From Luscinia megarhynchos (taxonomy: Eukaryota; Chordata; Aves; Passeriformes; Turdidae), in the NCBI GenBank assembly GCA_034336665.1, contig CM067566.1:28302330-28366329 (forward strand): a stretch of 64,000 nucleotides of DNA. The letters are read 5' to 3'. This document shows, one piece after another, positions 1 to 11,938 of the stretch. A model generated the notes under the pieces. It did not search any database, was not told the origin of the DNA, and worked only from the letters and a program-made list of their open reading frames with translations. How positions within the stretch are numbered: the first letter of the stretch is position 1; each line of letters begins with the position of its first letter. Made by a program: the position numbers and the translations under genes.

Positions 1-1195
1 CTGTACAGAAGACTTCATTAAGGTGCACAGTGGGTTTTCTCTCAGGAAATAGCAGCCAGACAGAGCACCACTGATACTATCACTGTTTTATTTAATTACA
101 TCACTGGCCCAAGCAGAGAAGGCCACAATTCATTCCCTTCAACTGTCAGGAGGGATTAAAGTTTACACCTAATAACACTTCTACAGGTGCTTCTTCATTA
201 CTTTTTTATTTCAGATTGGGGGTTTACTTTTGAAAAGCCTTCCTTGTGTCTCCATATAGAGCCCTCTGAACAATGGGAGCAGTACTATCATTCCAGTTGG
301 CTCCTTTGAAAGTCCTGAAGTGTTTTTTCTCTTGCCCCTTTGGGAGGTGAGAAACTAGAAATGTATTCTAAGAGTACCTGTCTTCCCTCTAATTACTGGT
401 GGGCATTCAATCCTTCAGGGCCAGGCTACAATTAGACTGAAATAAACTTCTGAAAAGCATGTACTGTGCCTGTCAGTCCTCAGCATTGCTCCCATCCCCT
501 GCTGCTGGGCTGTACTATATAGTGCTGCCATAGCCTGAGAGGATGCCAGGCACCTCATTGCACATGACCTGAAATTGTTTAGTGTCACAGTGAAAAACTG
601 AGAACTTACTTTAATGGAGACACACAAGTGTGTGCACACAAATCTGTAAGGTAATGCTTAGTGTACTTCAAAGGAGGCTGTGATCTGAGTACCCGCTCCT
701 TTTTAAGAAAATTTTCTAATTTTATAGTGTCAATTTAACTGCAGAGTGTGGGTAAACTTCTGAACACTTTCTGGTCTGGCAGAAACTGTCATGCCCATGG
801 ACTTTCATGTAGACTATTGTTTTGTATTGTTTGAGCTCTCTTTGTATCAGATAAACAACAACAGAATTAATATCTCCAATAATGTCTCTTTAAGAGAGAG
901 ATGGCTATTAAATACAATAAACGACAAACCAGTATTAAAATTGTTGCAATGATCTTGGGGCAATTATAAGAAGCATTTACATAAAACTACAATATAGACT
1001 ATTTCCAGAAATATGCAGAGATAGTACTTAATTTCCAATGCAGCAGAATAGTTTGGATTTTTTTTTCAAATTTTCTCTGCTTTGAAATCCAGAGTATCCC
1101 TTTCTAAATGTAAAACATAATTAGGAGAGGAAAGATATAAAATATGAGTAAGACCTTTCTTCACACCAGAATAAAATACTTTGTGATTTCACTGG
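1..1195. other. Unique AT-rich non-coding sequence
   Basis: No gene is visible. Open frames are short and both strands are rich in stops. There is no recognisable transposon match, RNA gene or GC-rich island. The stretch ends directly at the pentamer array. Confidence 0.6.
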
Positions 1196-1750
1196 ATAGA
1201 ATAGAATAGAATAGAATAGAATAGAATAGAATAGAATAGAATAGAATAGAATAGAATAGAATAGAATAGAATAGAATAGAATAGAATAGAATAGAATAGG
1301 ATAGGATAGGATAGGATAGGATAGGATAGGATAGGATAGGATAGGATAGGATAGGATAGGATAGGATAGGATAGGATAGGATAGGATAGGATAGGATAGG
1401 ATAGGATAGGATAGGATAGGATAGGATAGGATAGGATAGGATAGGATAGGATAGGATAGGATAGGATAGGATAGGATAGGATAGGATAGGATAGGATAGG
1501 ATAGGATAGGATAGGATAGGATAGGATAGGATAGGATAGGATAGGATAGGATAGGATAGGATAGGATAGGATAGGATAGGATAGGATAGGATAGGATAGG
1601 ATAGGATAGGATAGGATAGGATAGGATAGGATAGGATAGGATAGGATAGGATAGGATAGGATAGGATAGGATAGGATAGGATAGGATAGAATAGAATAGA
1701 ATAGAATAGAATAGAATAGAATAGAATAGAATAGAATAGAATAGAATAGA
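1196..1750. repeat. ATAGA/ATAGG pentanucleotide array (ATTCT/ATCCT on the minus strand)
   Basis: The array holds 111 uninterrupted 5-bp units (555 bp) in three pure blocks: 20 ATAGA units (1196-1295), 78 ATAGG units (1296-1685) and 13 ATAGA units (1686-1750). I see no other unit variant and no phase break. On the minus strand the units are ATTCT and ATCCT. The array sits exactly at the 3' end of an antisense CR1 copy, whose tail is normally built of ATTCTATG-type units, so it probably grew from that tail. The two long minus-strand open frames across it (repeating Ser-Tyr-Pro-Ile-Leu) are a by-product of a repeat without stops and are not genes. Array length in the assembly may differ from the true length. 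Confidence 0.97.
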
Positions 1751-2150
1751 AGGGATCTACAAAGATCAGGTCTGACCAGAAGATAAAGCATATTGTTAAG
1801 TGTGCTATCCAAATACCTCTTAAACATTGACAGTGTTGGGACATAGCCACCTCTCTAGAAAGCCTGTTCTGGTGTTTGAACACCTTCTTGGTAAAGAAAT
1901 ACTTCCTTATGTCCCGCGTAAACCTCCACTGGTGTAACTTTGAACCTTTGATCCATTCCCATACTGGATATCACTGGATGCCAGAGAGAAGAGCTCAGCC
2001 CTTTCCCCTGCACCAGATCCCTTCCTCAGGAAGCTGTAGGGAGCCATGAGGTCACCCCTCAGCCTCCTTTTCTCAGAACTTGACAAGTCCAAAGTCCTCA
2101 GCCTTTCCTCACAGCACAGGCCTTCCAGCCATTTCACCAGGCTGCACCAG
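1751..2150 (-). mobile_element. CR1 LINE fragment, 3' portion, antisense
   Basis: Read on the plus strand, the segment follows the familiar order of an inverted avian CR1 3' end: a 'gggatctacaaagatca' block, a stretch corresponding to 'cctgttccagtg', then 'aagaaatacttccttatgtc', a block on age-of-copy-divergent 'cctcagcctccttttctc', and 'cagcctttcctcacagcac'. It is diverged and 5'-truncated, with no intact reading frame. Its 3' end runs straight into the pentamer array at 1750. The family call rests on remembered CR1 consensus; the inner boundary near 2150 is approximate. Confidence 0.85.
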
Positions 2151-5100
2151 TGATGAATATAGTGGGATAATCATCCCTATATTGTGATTTTAGGAGATGA
2201 AAATTTCTCAGACCATTTTCTTCATCATGGAACTTACTTGCCCTGACCTGTTCCAGTGAGAAATAAAATATGCAGAATAAGTAATTCTATAGAGGTTATC
2301 GATAATAATGAAGAGGAAATTGGAAAAAAAGTATGATGGGTAAGAAATAGGGCAGATGCACACATGTCAATCTGTTAAACTTATGTGCTGTTGTGTAAGC
2401 CCTCAGCATGCAATAAATATTTCTGTTCACTGATCAAAAAAATAAAAATTTGATTCATAATATCATTCTACCTCAAGAAAGTACTACCACTCAGAATGGC
2501 TTTTTGATTTAATTACAGTCAGATCAGTGAAGAATAGATTGAAAATCACAGGCATAGGTATAAAAGTTTTTTTGCCATGTTTACTCTCTGCAGTACAGAG
2601 AGTTATGGCTTAGGTTTAACTGATGATTAATTGATGAATCAATATTTCATCCAGTCTGCTTTTGCATCTTTATGGTGACAGGAATAATGAAGTTCTGATA
2701 CAGCAATTGGAAAGTCCAATCACTGTGCATTTCATAGCATTGGGTCAAACATTACTTGCCTAGTCATACTACTATGGTAAGTGAGAGACAGTAATGAGTA
2801 TTAATAATTAAAATATAATATCCAACTGTTCTACTTACATTCCTGCAAGTGGAGGATCAGATCAGAGTCTGACTTGAAAAGAATTACCCAGCTGAAGTGG
2901 GAATGGCAGGAACACTTACTATTTGACACCTTGTTCTCTGAAAGTACATTGACATCAACTGATGTGATCTAAATCACATCCAGCTTGTATGTGGTCTCCA
3001 TGGCTGAACAAGCCAGCAAACCTCCTTCCTACAGCCTACTTTGACAGAAAAAGAGTCACTTCTGGGATTGTTTTCTGACATGCAAAATCACTCTCAATAC
3101 TGCAATCCCTTAGGTAAAAGCTTTTATCCTGTCTGAGTCTTCCATTCCAGCCTTAAAAGTAGATTTTTCATCCATTAATACATATGTATCTACATCATCT
3201 TATCAGAGAAGCAAGACCTCCTATTCACAGAATATGCAAATATTAAAATTAAATGTATTATCAAAACAAAATATTATGTTAACAGTATTTTTTATTGTTG
3301 TACCTATTAATTGATTAAACATTTAATCTTCATAAAAGTCAGTGAGAAACATACTGTCACTTTCTCCAGTAAAGTAAACAATTGAAAATGTAAGACTTTT
3401 CAATTGAATTTACGATTTTCAAAGAAACATCCTTTTTTAGACCATGACAAGAAAACAGTGACTGATCAAACTATACTACATTAATGTGTACAGTTCAATG
3501 AAGATGCAGATGTCCTCTAAGTTAAAAATACTGATTTTTCTTGTAGCTGAAGCCTCCCTGACCATCCCCCATAACATCCTCTAAAAGAAATGCCAATTAA
3601 AAAATTATGTAACAAGGCAGTAATATTTTCATTGGCTATTTTATTACTATCACAATTGGGATAAGTAAAGGAGAAAAGAGAGAAGCCAGTGTCATTTCAT
3701 CTGTGTAATGCTAGGGAAGTCCAAGTGATGGAGACCTAGTTAATTATTGCATTATATTTTACATCTGGAAAAATTCTCTATCAACAGACCATTAATGGTC
3801 TAACTAAAGTCTAATATCCAACTGTTAGAAAATAGAAGCAGTTTTCTGCTTATGCACCAATCTGATAATTATTCCATGCACTTGAGGTAAGAGAAAATTT
3901 GAAATACCTTGAATGTTTAAAAAAAAATGCAAATACTTCTCCTTAATAAGACACGGTGCTTGACTTAAGTCTGTGAAACTACCTAGAAGGTAAGAGATGT
4001 AGAACAGCACATAACTGATGAAAATCAATGGGAAACAAAATTCAGATATGCAAATTAAAAGTGCACCCTCTAAAGCACAAAAAAATGGTCCAAACCACAG
4101 GTGCTCAGAAGATGAAAGCACATCAGTTCTCACATCTCTAATTGCAGTGTGTGATACATTGCTAATGGTCTTTCTAATGGTCACACTGCCAATCAAACCA
4201 AAATCATGGACTTGATCAGGGTGGACTTGCAAGTGAAACAAGCCTATTTTAAACTGCAGATAAACTAAATGGTTATAAAGTTCACTTCTGGTCCTGAAAC
4301 CCACGAATCTTTTGTCATGTCACAGATTTTAAAAAGTGCGAGAATCTGTCTGTTTGGATACCCTAGTTTGCCTAAAATTATGATTTTTGGACATCTAATG
4401 TTCTCAAACAACTTTTGAATCTCATGACAAATAATGGTTTGTGTATAGTATTTCATGAGGATAATTTTAAGAAGTGGAGCATTCGCTGCCTTTCCCCTAT
4501 CCCTTCATTCTCTTTGTTTTCATTACTCCCTTTGTTTTCTTATTCTCCTCTTCATTTTTCTCACCTTCATTCGGAGAAGTGACACGAGAAGTAAGCCAAG
4601 GAAGTGCATTTTTTTGCAGGTAGGTTTGTGTTCATCCTAATGTCCCTTGGTAATGAGTTGCCAAGCCTGGGTGCTGCTGCTGAACCAGGCATCTTCAGCT
4701 CCTACAGCCTTCACTCTCAGGATTGACAGCTTTTCACTCCTAAGGAAAGCAGCTGTCAGGGCACAGCTTTGTAGCAAAAAATACCAATAAGACAAATAAA
4801 ACTGTATAAAACTTTCTAGTATGTCTGAAGGTAGAACCTCAGATAGCTCTAAGTTAACACATATTCACACAGAATAAAAGCCATGCCTGCCCTTATAGCA
4901 CCTTTTTCTTGGAACATTTATGATGGAAATAAATGGGAATCTTTTTGTGAGACTTTTTTTAAATTTTTTTTTATATTATTTAAATTCATCATTATGAGCT
5001 GGAAGAGATTTCTACTTCTATGGGCCAAATCCTTGACTATGACAGTGCTATTTTCACACCTTCATTTCCTGAGTGCTGCTGCACCTATAAGCCAACAGCA

Positions 5101-5640
5101 GGAAACCTGTAAAACAAAGTCTACTGTTCAGTTCTTAAATTCACATTTTAGACCCTAATGAAGAGCCACTTGGGGGGTTTGTTTGAAACTTTGAGTAGGT
5201 GGAAATGTTATACTTTTGTGACTCAGAATAATCCTTCAGGCATCTGAATTTGGGCATGAGCATCCTTCCTCAGAACTTTTGTTTGGCTATGCATACAATT
5301 TCATCAAAGAAGTTGCTTTAGTTTATCACTAGGTAAAGTGATTAGGTACAACTAGGTAAGATTTAGTATCTGTTTGTTTATTGGCATGTTACAGCCAAAA
5401 TAATTAGGATTGAACAGAGCAAACTCCCCCTCCCAACCTTTACTGCTGCAAATAGCTAAGGAATCCACTTGACACGCTCAGTTTTTTATAACTTCTATTA
5501 TTTCAAACAAATCAACACAGTGCTTTCAGGGCCATTTGTCTTTGTTTAATCATTTTTGTAGTGTTTTGTAACAGAAATTTTTAATGCTCAATTCCCAGTT
5601 GCACATCCCTCGCCATTTCAAACAAGTATTTCAAGGCTTT
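2151..5640. other. Unique AT-rich non-coding sequence
   Basis: No supported gene. The longest open frame is a 159-codon minus-strand frame at 3825-4304. It has a hydrophobic middle but no family resemblance I recognise, and its length is not surprising in 64 kb of AT-rich DNA. No tRNA-like fold or CpG-rich promoter is apparent. Confidence 0.55.
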
Positions 5641-5687
5641 GCATGGCAGTGGCGGGCTCCAGCTGCTGAGCTGTGGAAAGCATTTTC

Positions 5688-5720
<33 letters not shown>

Positions 5721-5870
5721 TGCAGCAGCTGCTGGCTCCTTGGCAGGCTGGGCAGGCAGCTGCAGGGCCAGGGCTGCCAGCACCACTGGGGCACGATGCA
5801 GCAGCAGTGCTGATCAGGCTGATGCTGCCACAGATACCCCTCCAGTTCTTCTGCAGGGGGCTCTGCACAC
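5641..5870. repeat. CAG/CTG-rich low-complexity patch with (CAG)10
   Basis: Ten perfect CAG units at 5690-5719 are followed by CTG CAG CAG CTG CTG. Scattered CAG, CTG and GCAGC words continue to about 5870. The patch is much richer in GC than its surroundings. Three overlapping frames are open: polyalanine and polyglutamine on the plus strand (the polyglutamine frame at 5639-5911) and a cysteine/serine-rich frame on the minus strand. Being open in several frames at once is typical of trinucleotide repeats and does not argue for coding. The glutamine frame has no flanking domain I recognise. A non-coding triplet repeat is the simplest reading; an exon of an unrecognised glutamine-rich protein is possible but unsupported. 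Confidence 0.8.
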
Positions 5871-8599
5871 TTGTCTCTGCTTCAGTGCAAGAGGCTGCAA
5901 CAACACATTAGAAGATCTTCTTTTCCAGCTGGGGCAATAAAAATGAGGTCACTGACAGGTCATCATAATCTCCTCCCAGAGTCCCAGCCTTAAGGGCTTG
6001 CCCTCCTTGAAAGTTAAACTTTCTTTGCTCAGTAGGCAGGCAAGGAAACAAAAAATGTTGTTTTTGCACACTCTCACACATGACCTGTATATTTGTGACT
6101 AGGTTTTCAGCCATGCCCCAAGGAGCCGTGATGCCAGCGATTCACTGCCACCTGGAGGAGTCAAGTAAACCTGGAAGAGTCTCTACCTCCAGCATTTTAA
6201 CTCTTCAGAATGGCTTTCAGATTAATTTGGCACTGCTGTCAGAGAAATTAGACTGGAAGCTAGGCCTAAATATAAATAAAATTGTATGTGTGTGCATGTG
6301 TGTTTTTAAATCATGATTTATTAAAGAAACAGAGAATTGATATAAATGAAATATGACTTCTCAGTAAACCATGTCCACATTGCCTTACTACCTTTAATCA
6401 TGAATGCAAACACAGCTGGAATTTTTTATTTCTCCACTTTCTTAATTTTAAAATGGGCCTATTTATTTATTTATTATTAAAAATAATATTCACTGGATAT
6501 ATATAAACAGGTAATATTTTATAAACCGGGCCATATTTTTGTTTACTTAGTGATTTTTAAATTCAATCAACTTCAGTGAGAGCTAAAGCTGTGTTGTGCT
6601 CTTGAACATTCAGATTTCAATATAAAACCTCAGGCTGCCTAATATTGGGAAAAAATTCATAGTGTATTCTAGGAAGATGACAGTCTAATAAAAATATTTC
6701 CTCAGCATTTTAGAGATATTGAAAGTAGTGGGTCCCATCTAAAAAAAATGTCTTCCTAGTTTCTCTGATATTTGCTAATTAAATGTGCTTTCTGTTCTGA
6801 TATTATAAGGTTGTGTATACACTACTAAAGTGTTTGTTAAAGATTACATTTACTTAGTAAATATTACTGAGTTCCAAGAGCAGTTTATTATTCAAATCAT
6901 GGACTGGATCCACATTGATTCTTAGTTTTAAAATAAGATTTTAAACATATAGTGTTAATTATTCAGCTTTAATAGTAAGAAATGGTTTATATGGGAAAGT
7001 GCAGCTGCCTCCAGCCAAGCCCACTGGAAGGCAGCTCAGATGAGCTGTGCAGAGATTTGGTCAAAATCCATCTGAGGTCTGTGCACCTCTCCAAATAAAC
7101 CTTTTAAATGGCACAGCATAAAAAGCCTGTCTCTGGCTTATCTCCCTTTTCACATGCAAGGTGCTGGTGGGAAGGAAGGTAGGAATTAATTTTGATGCAC
7201 ACCTATAGGTGCTGTCTGAGCTGCAGCCTGGGGCAGGTCCCTGTGCCCCGAAGGTTCTCCAAGGTGCAGCCACAGGCTGGGTCAGCCTGGTGCACCCACA
7301 CACTGCTGCCTCCAGCACACACCCCAGGGCACACAGGGCTTTTCAGAGCTGCTGTGGAGCTACACAACTTGCAGGATTATGCCACACCAGTCTCTAAGTT
7401 TGCAAAATCGAGCTCTGACTCATATAGGAGCAAACAGTAGCATCTCCCGCACTTCTTCTGACTGCAGTAGATAAATCTGTTACAGGAACTATGTGTTTGA
7501 ATTGGATGGTGCTTTTAGGCATTTTGTCCATAAATAGTCAGCAAATGAAGCACTGAAGAAGATACTTCTCAAGGCTAAAAAGGGTTTATTTGACGTAAGA
7601 CAGAAATTAAAAACACTCACCATTTTCTCACTTTAAAAAACCCCAAAAAACCCTGTCTTGCAAAACAAAGTTTACATGAAAGTAAGATAAATGGGTTTTG
7701 CTGTTACATTTTTTAATTGAATTAATCAATAGGCCTTTTAAAAAATATTAACATTTTATTTTAAATCCCTCTGGCTTAATCTACCTTAATATTTTATTTT
7801 AGAACAATATGGTCTGAAAAATTTTTATTTTGCCTATAAGAAGCAGAATTGTTTAAGCATGACTATTACTATTGTGTTCTTCATCATGGCACCTAACTTC
7901 CAACTTGACTGGAAAGTTTAAACCGAGTTGACAGAAAAAACATTTTCAAGATTCAGTGGACTAAAATGTCCTTAAGGATTTCTAAAAATTGAATAAAGAA
8001 TGTTGAGTTCCAAAATTCTTCTTGAACAACTAAATTTATAATCTGGATTGAAAAATTGCTGAGAACACTCTCAGTTCAGAAGAAAGCTTTTTGAAAATAT
8101 ACCCTGATAAATGAAAGCTATCCTCCAATTTCCTGCTGTATTTTCTGTTAAGATTTTAACAGACATCACTGAAATCTTTATGACTGGGAGGACAACTCTA
8201 ATCTCTTCACAGAAATAGGCTTTCTTGCTTGACTTGTCACCTAAAATAATTCCTCTCAAGATCTTTCCTTCTTTACTGATCAACTATCACTCCATATATT
8301 TTTGTCATATTTTGGCAAGATTTTTCTTTTAATTTTGCATATTATGAGCTTTCTCATCCTCTTTCCTCACTGAAAAGGGTATTTTTCTCCTTTACTCTAA
8401 GCTTCTGAATTTATTGTTTGTTTCATACATTTTTAATATCTTATTGGATTCACTTCTCCACTCCTTTTCATACATTTTCATGTCTTTACTTTTTACCCAT
8501 ATTAATGTTGCTTCTCATTCTCTGAAGCTGTCCCTACTTGTTATCATTTGGCTTTAATTTGGGGGATTGTGAAGCCTTGCAATTTGCCATTAGGTGGTG

Positions 8600-8905
8600 T
8601 GTCACGAGGGGAGAAAGAGTGGAGTTGCACTGAAGGTTAGTTGAATAAATTCTATTTAATGGTGATGAATAGAGAGTGCAATCAGTGATCATCTGGATCT
8701 GGGGGGCTGACCCTGCTCCATTTCTACCCCTGGAAACCGTGTTTTAAACAGATACCCCCATCTTGAGTCACAGGTGAAGAAAGTTGTAATGCCTTCACAC
8801 AAATATAAGGTGCAAAAGACAAAATAAAAGCTGTAGTGAAGGAGCCTCCAATCAATTCCCTCTGCTCGCTTGCTAATAAAGATATTTTGCATCAGACAGA
8901 CGAAA
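8600..8905 (+). mobile_element. Possible solo LTR fragment (weak)
   Basis: The stretch begins near 'tgtcacgagg', contains a TATA-like 'caaatataagg' near 8800, and has an AATAAA signal near 8875 followed by a T-rich segment ending around 'catcagaca'. That order (start, TATA-like box, polyadenylation signal about 70 bp later) resembles an LTR. I see no second copy in this window, no clear target-site duplication and no internal retroviral sequence. It could be ordinary unique DNA. Confidence 0.2.
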
Positions 8906-9479
8906 ACATGAAGGGACTGGTGAGTTTCTTGAGGTCAGACTTTCTACAAGTACATTTGATAACTTTAGGAACTGAGGGGATAAGAGGTGAGATTTTTTGT
9001 TTTACTTCTTTTGACACAGAATAAAAAGCATGTAGAAAATGTTATTACCTAAGTAGAATTTTGTCATGTAAAGCTGAATTTAGAAAAATGCTAGGCTTAA
9101 TTACTCTTTTGAAAATTTCTAAGGGAGCTTAGATAACAACAGGCAGTTCAGGTTTACTGAACAGTACGTGAGAAATTGCAGAACAGAAATTGTTTGACAT
9201 AACAAATAAAAAAGGGAGAATCTAAAAAAAAGGTACAGAACTTGAGGAGTGGCTAGCTGGCTAGCTTTTACCAGCTATTAGGGTGAAGCTCTGTGAAAAA
9301 TGGCAAGTCTGCAGATAATTAGAGAGGAGCATTGGGAATCATCTGGGGAGTAGGACCTTGTGTTGCCAGCAGTACCTGGGTGAGCTGAAGGACCAGTTAC
9401 TGCCTGTAAAGTAGGGAATCCCTGTCTGCTGCATTTTCAGATTTAGCTAAATGCAGCATAGCTGGGTCTTTCCTTTATA

Positions 9480-9552
9480 TTTAAATCATTTTAATATTTA
9501 AAAATATATTATATTTAAATATTTAAAAATATTTAAATATTTAAATTTATAT
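9480..9552. repeat. A/T-only low-complexity block
   Basis: About 70 bp made almost wholly of A and T, built from repeated TTTAAATATTTAAA-like words. The words are self-complementary, so the block is a nested inverted repeat that could extrude as hairpins. Confidence 0.8.
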
Positions 9553-9870
9553 GTCATAAATAATAAACTCCTCTTTACTCAGCAGGTTTGTACTCTCAAA
9601 TTCTAGTTAATTTGTGTTTCTTGAAAGTTAATCACACTGATATAAAAAAAAAAAATGTAAGCAAAATATTGGATGCCTAGATGCCTGTAGCTCTCATGTA
9701 TTGAAATGTTCATAAACTGGAGTTTGTGGCATCAAAGATGTTCTTCTTGGGCTTGGTGTAATATTGGGCCAGAAAGTAAGATTTGCCAGGAAGATAAATC
9801 TAACTTAAAATCGAGAAAGTTATCAATAGCAGTTTACAAATGTCAATATTTTTATATATTATGAATGTTC

Positions 9871-9976
9871 TAGTGCAAGGTGTCCCTCCTGTCCCATAGA
9901 AGAGGGGCTGTAACTAGGTGATTTTTAAGGTGCCTTCCAACATGAGCAAACCTATGATTATATAATTTTATGAATC
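9871..9976 (+). mobile_element. CR1 LINE 3' end, sense orientation
   Basis: The segment reads as the last ~100 bp of an avian CR1: a 'gcaaggtgtccctcctg' block, then 'ggctgtaactaggtgatttttaaggtgccttccaac', then a decayed tail of ATTCTATGAT-type units ('cctatgattatataattttatgaatc'). It is the only CR1 fragment in the window in the plus orientation. It is strongly 5'-truncated, as most CR1 copies are, and carries no coding capacity. Confidence 0.85.
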
Positions 9977-11650
9977 TAGCACATTTTTAGATTTATTCAT
10001 GTGTTCTTGTAACTGGTTAGGTACTTCAAAGTTGCTGATTTACAGGATCTCTCCCTGGAGCAGAGCTCAGCTCCAGGAATGGAGCTATTGCAAAGTCACT
10101 ACATGGCCTTTGTTTCACATAAGGTCTACCTGAGGTCACAATAAATCAGCAGTAATTAAACTTTTATAGCCTTAATTTATGCAAATTCTTATCTGGACCT
10201 TCTGAATTATATGGGTTTTTTATGACTGCAACTGTTTAGTTAGTTTGTGGAATCCAGTCAGCTTTAATACAACTCTGCACTCTTGAGTGCATCCAACAGC
10301 ATCGATTCATTTAAGATAAGACCACTTGATCATAATACATTCCATGGCTACAGAAAATGTCAAGATTTTTTTTTCCTTAATCTTCATTCAAAAGTCAGAT
10401 GTTATCTGAAGAGTGTTTGTATTTTATTTCCTAGGCTTCTAATTAGCCTGATGTTAAAGCACAGCAAAATTCTTGAACACACCTCATTAAGAATAAAGGT
10501 ACAGTTATTAAAATTTTTAAAAGTTATGAGTATATCTGAATTGGAAGCAGATGTAGATACTGGGGAAATATATACAAACTCATTTGTTGAACATCTCTGT
10601 GTTTCTTATTAACTCAGTATTTCACCTTTGTGAAATGTGTGTACATACAGGAACATGCTCACATTTCTTCACGTGAATATGGATGTGTACAGGTATAAGA
10701 ATAAAGATATTCCTTTATGTACTAATTACTGGATCAAGGTTAAATTATTCAAACAACAGTAAGCTTTAGAATCTTCTGACTGATTATAAGATCACAAACA
10801 TGCAACATCATCTTATGTTGTCATTGGAAACTGAACGTTATTCCAGTTTCCTAAAAATCAGCATAAAGATAATAAAGTGTCTTTAAGACTAACCACTGGT
10901 AGAGAAGCACCATCACACATATGGCTTACCCAGGTACTTTCTTTTGAATTTTTCTCTGAGACTTATACTAACAAACATTGTTTTATTTAACTTTTCTATT
11001 ACTCATTTTCTTAACATATGAAGAATCTTGATTTGTAACAGCTGTGTTAGTGCTTGACCTGGGTGGGCTGGGTGTAAAGCATGTAGACAACTTTAAGATT
11101 TGAGAGTAGAAATACAGCCAGTGATCTCATTCAACTGCTTTGTGATATTCTTTTCACAGTGAAAAACCATTACAAAATGTAACACATTATTTATGACTGC
11201 TAGTCTCTGGTTAGAAAAGGTTCAGGGCTGGGATCAGAACAAGTGATGAAGGTCAGGACTGAAATACATTCATTTTTAAGAATGCAATAGGAAGCTTGAA
11301 CATCAGTTACTAAGGAGTATGGGTCACTGACTTTGCCCGTTCAGGACACAGATAACCAGCATGTGTCAAAGAGATTGCAGTGCAAGGCATGAAAATAGAA
11401 TCTGCTTTATATCTAAGGGTACAAAGCATTTCCAAGAACACTGAATTAATTCAAACAATGAGGAAAGCAGAGAATAAACAAGCATGCTTTTCAGATCTAT
11501 TTAATTTTCTCTCAGCCCTAGTACTCATATCAGCATCACCTAGGATACCCATGAAAGATGCATCTGCTCACAGTTCTAAGTCAGCCCAGGTGGGAAAACT
11601 TGCAGAAGTTTGGAAGCAGGGGTTGTCTTCCACAGTAAGAGCAGATGGGA

Positions 11651-11675
11651 TTTTGTTTTGTTTTGTTTTGTTTTG
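11651..11675. repeat. (TTTTG)5 microsatellite
   Basis: Five perfect TTTTG units, followed by the imperfect 'gtgttttgtttc'. Confidence 0.95.
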
Positions 11676-11896
11676 GTGTTTTGTTTCTTTCACTATCATT
11701 TACTTTGTTCACTTATCTTTTGACCAGGGGATTGGATTTAAAAGAGGAAGGTGACAGCATGTACTGAAGTACTGCTCTATCAGTACAGTCACATGTGACT
11801 CCTCCCTAAGGAAATGACTGCAAAGAACTCAAGCAAATTATGTGGGCTCGAATATACAGAATATGCTCAAAGTTCACTGTCATTGAAACTTGATGG

Positions 11897-11938
11897 TTTT
11901 TTTTTGTTGTTTTGTTTTGTTTTGTTTTGTTTTTTTTA
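11897..11938. repeat. T-rich tract with TTTTG units
   Basis: A run of nine T, then GTTG, four TTTTG-type units and a closing T run. It has the same unit as the tract about 220 bp upstream, so the two may share an origin. Confidence 0.9.

Larger units (their letters stand above)
5871..9870. other. Unique non-coding sequence with minor repeats
   Basis: No gene is supported. The stretch holds a small (TTTA)n tract near 6460-6480, a GC-rich patch at about 7200-7360 that is open in several frames without protein character, and an LTR-like stretch near 8600-8900 listed separately. Around 9480-9552 there is a nearly pure A/T block built of TTTAAATA-like words, which are self-complementary. Confidence 0.5.

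Noticed and set aside
1161..1883. Minus-strand 240- and 212-codon frames of repeating Ser-Tyr-Pro-Ile-Leu
   Set aside because: They are translations of a stop-free pentamer array and run into CR1 sequence; no gene structure supports them.
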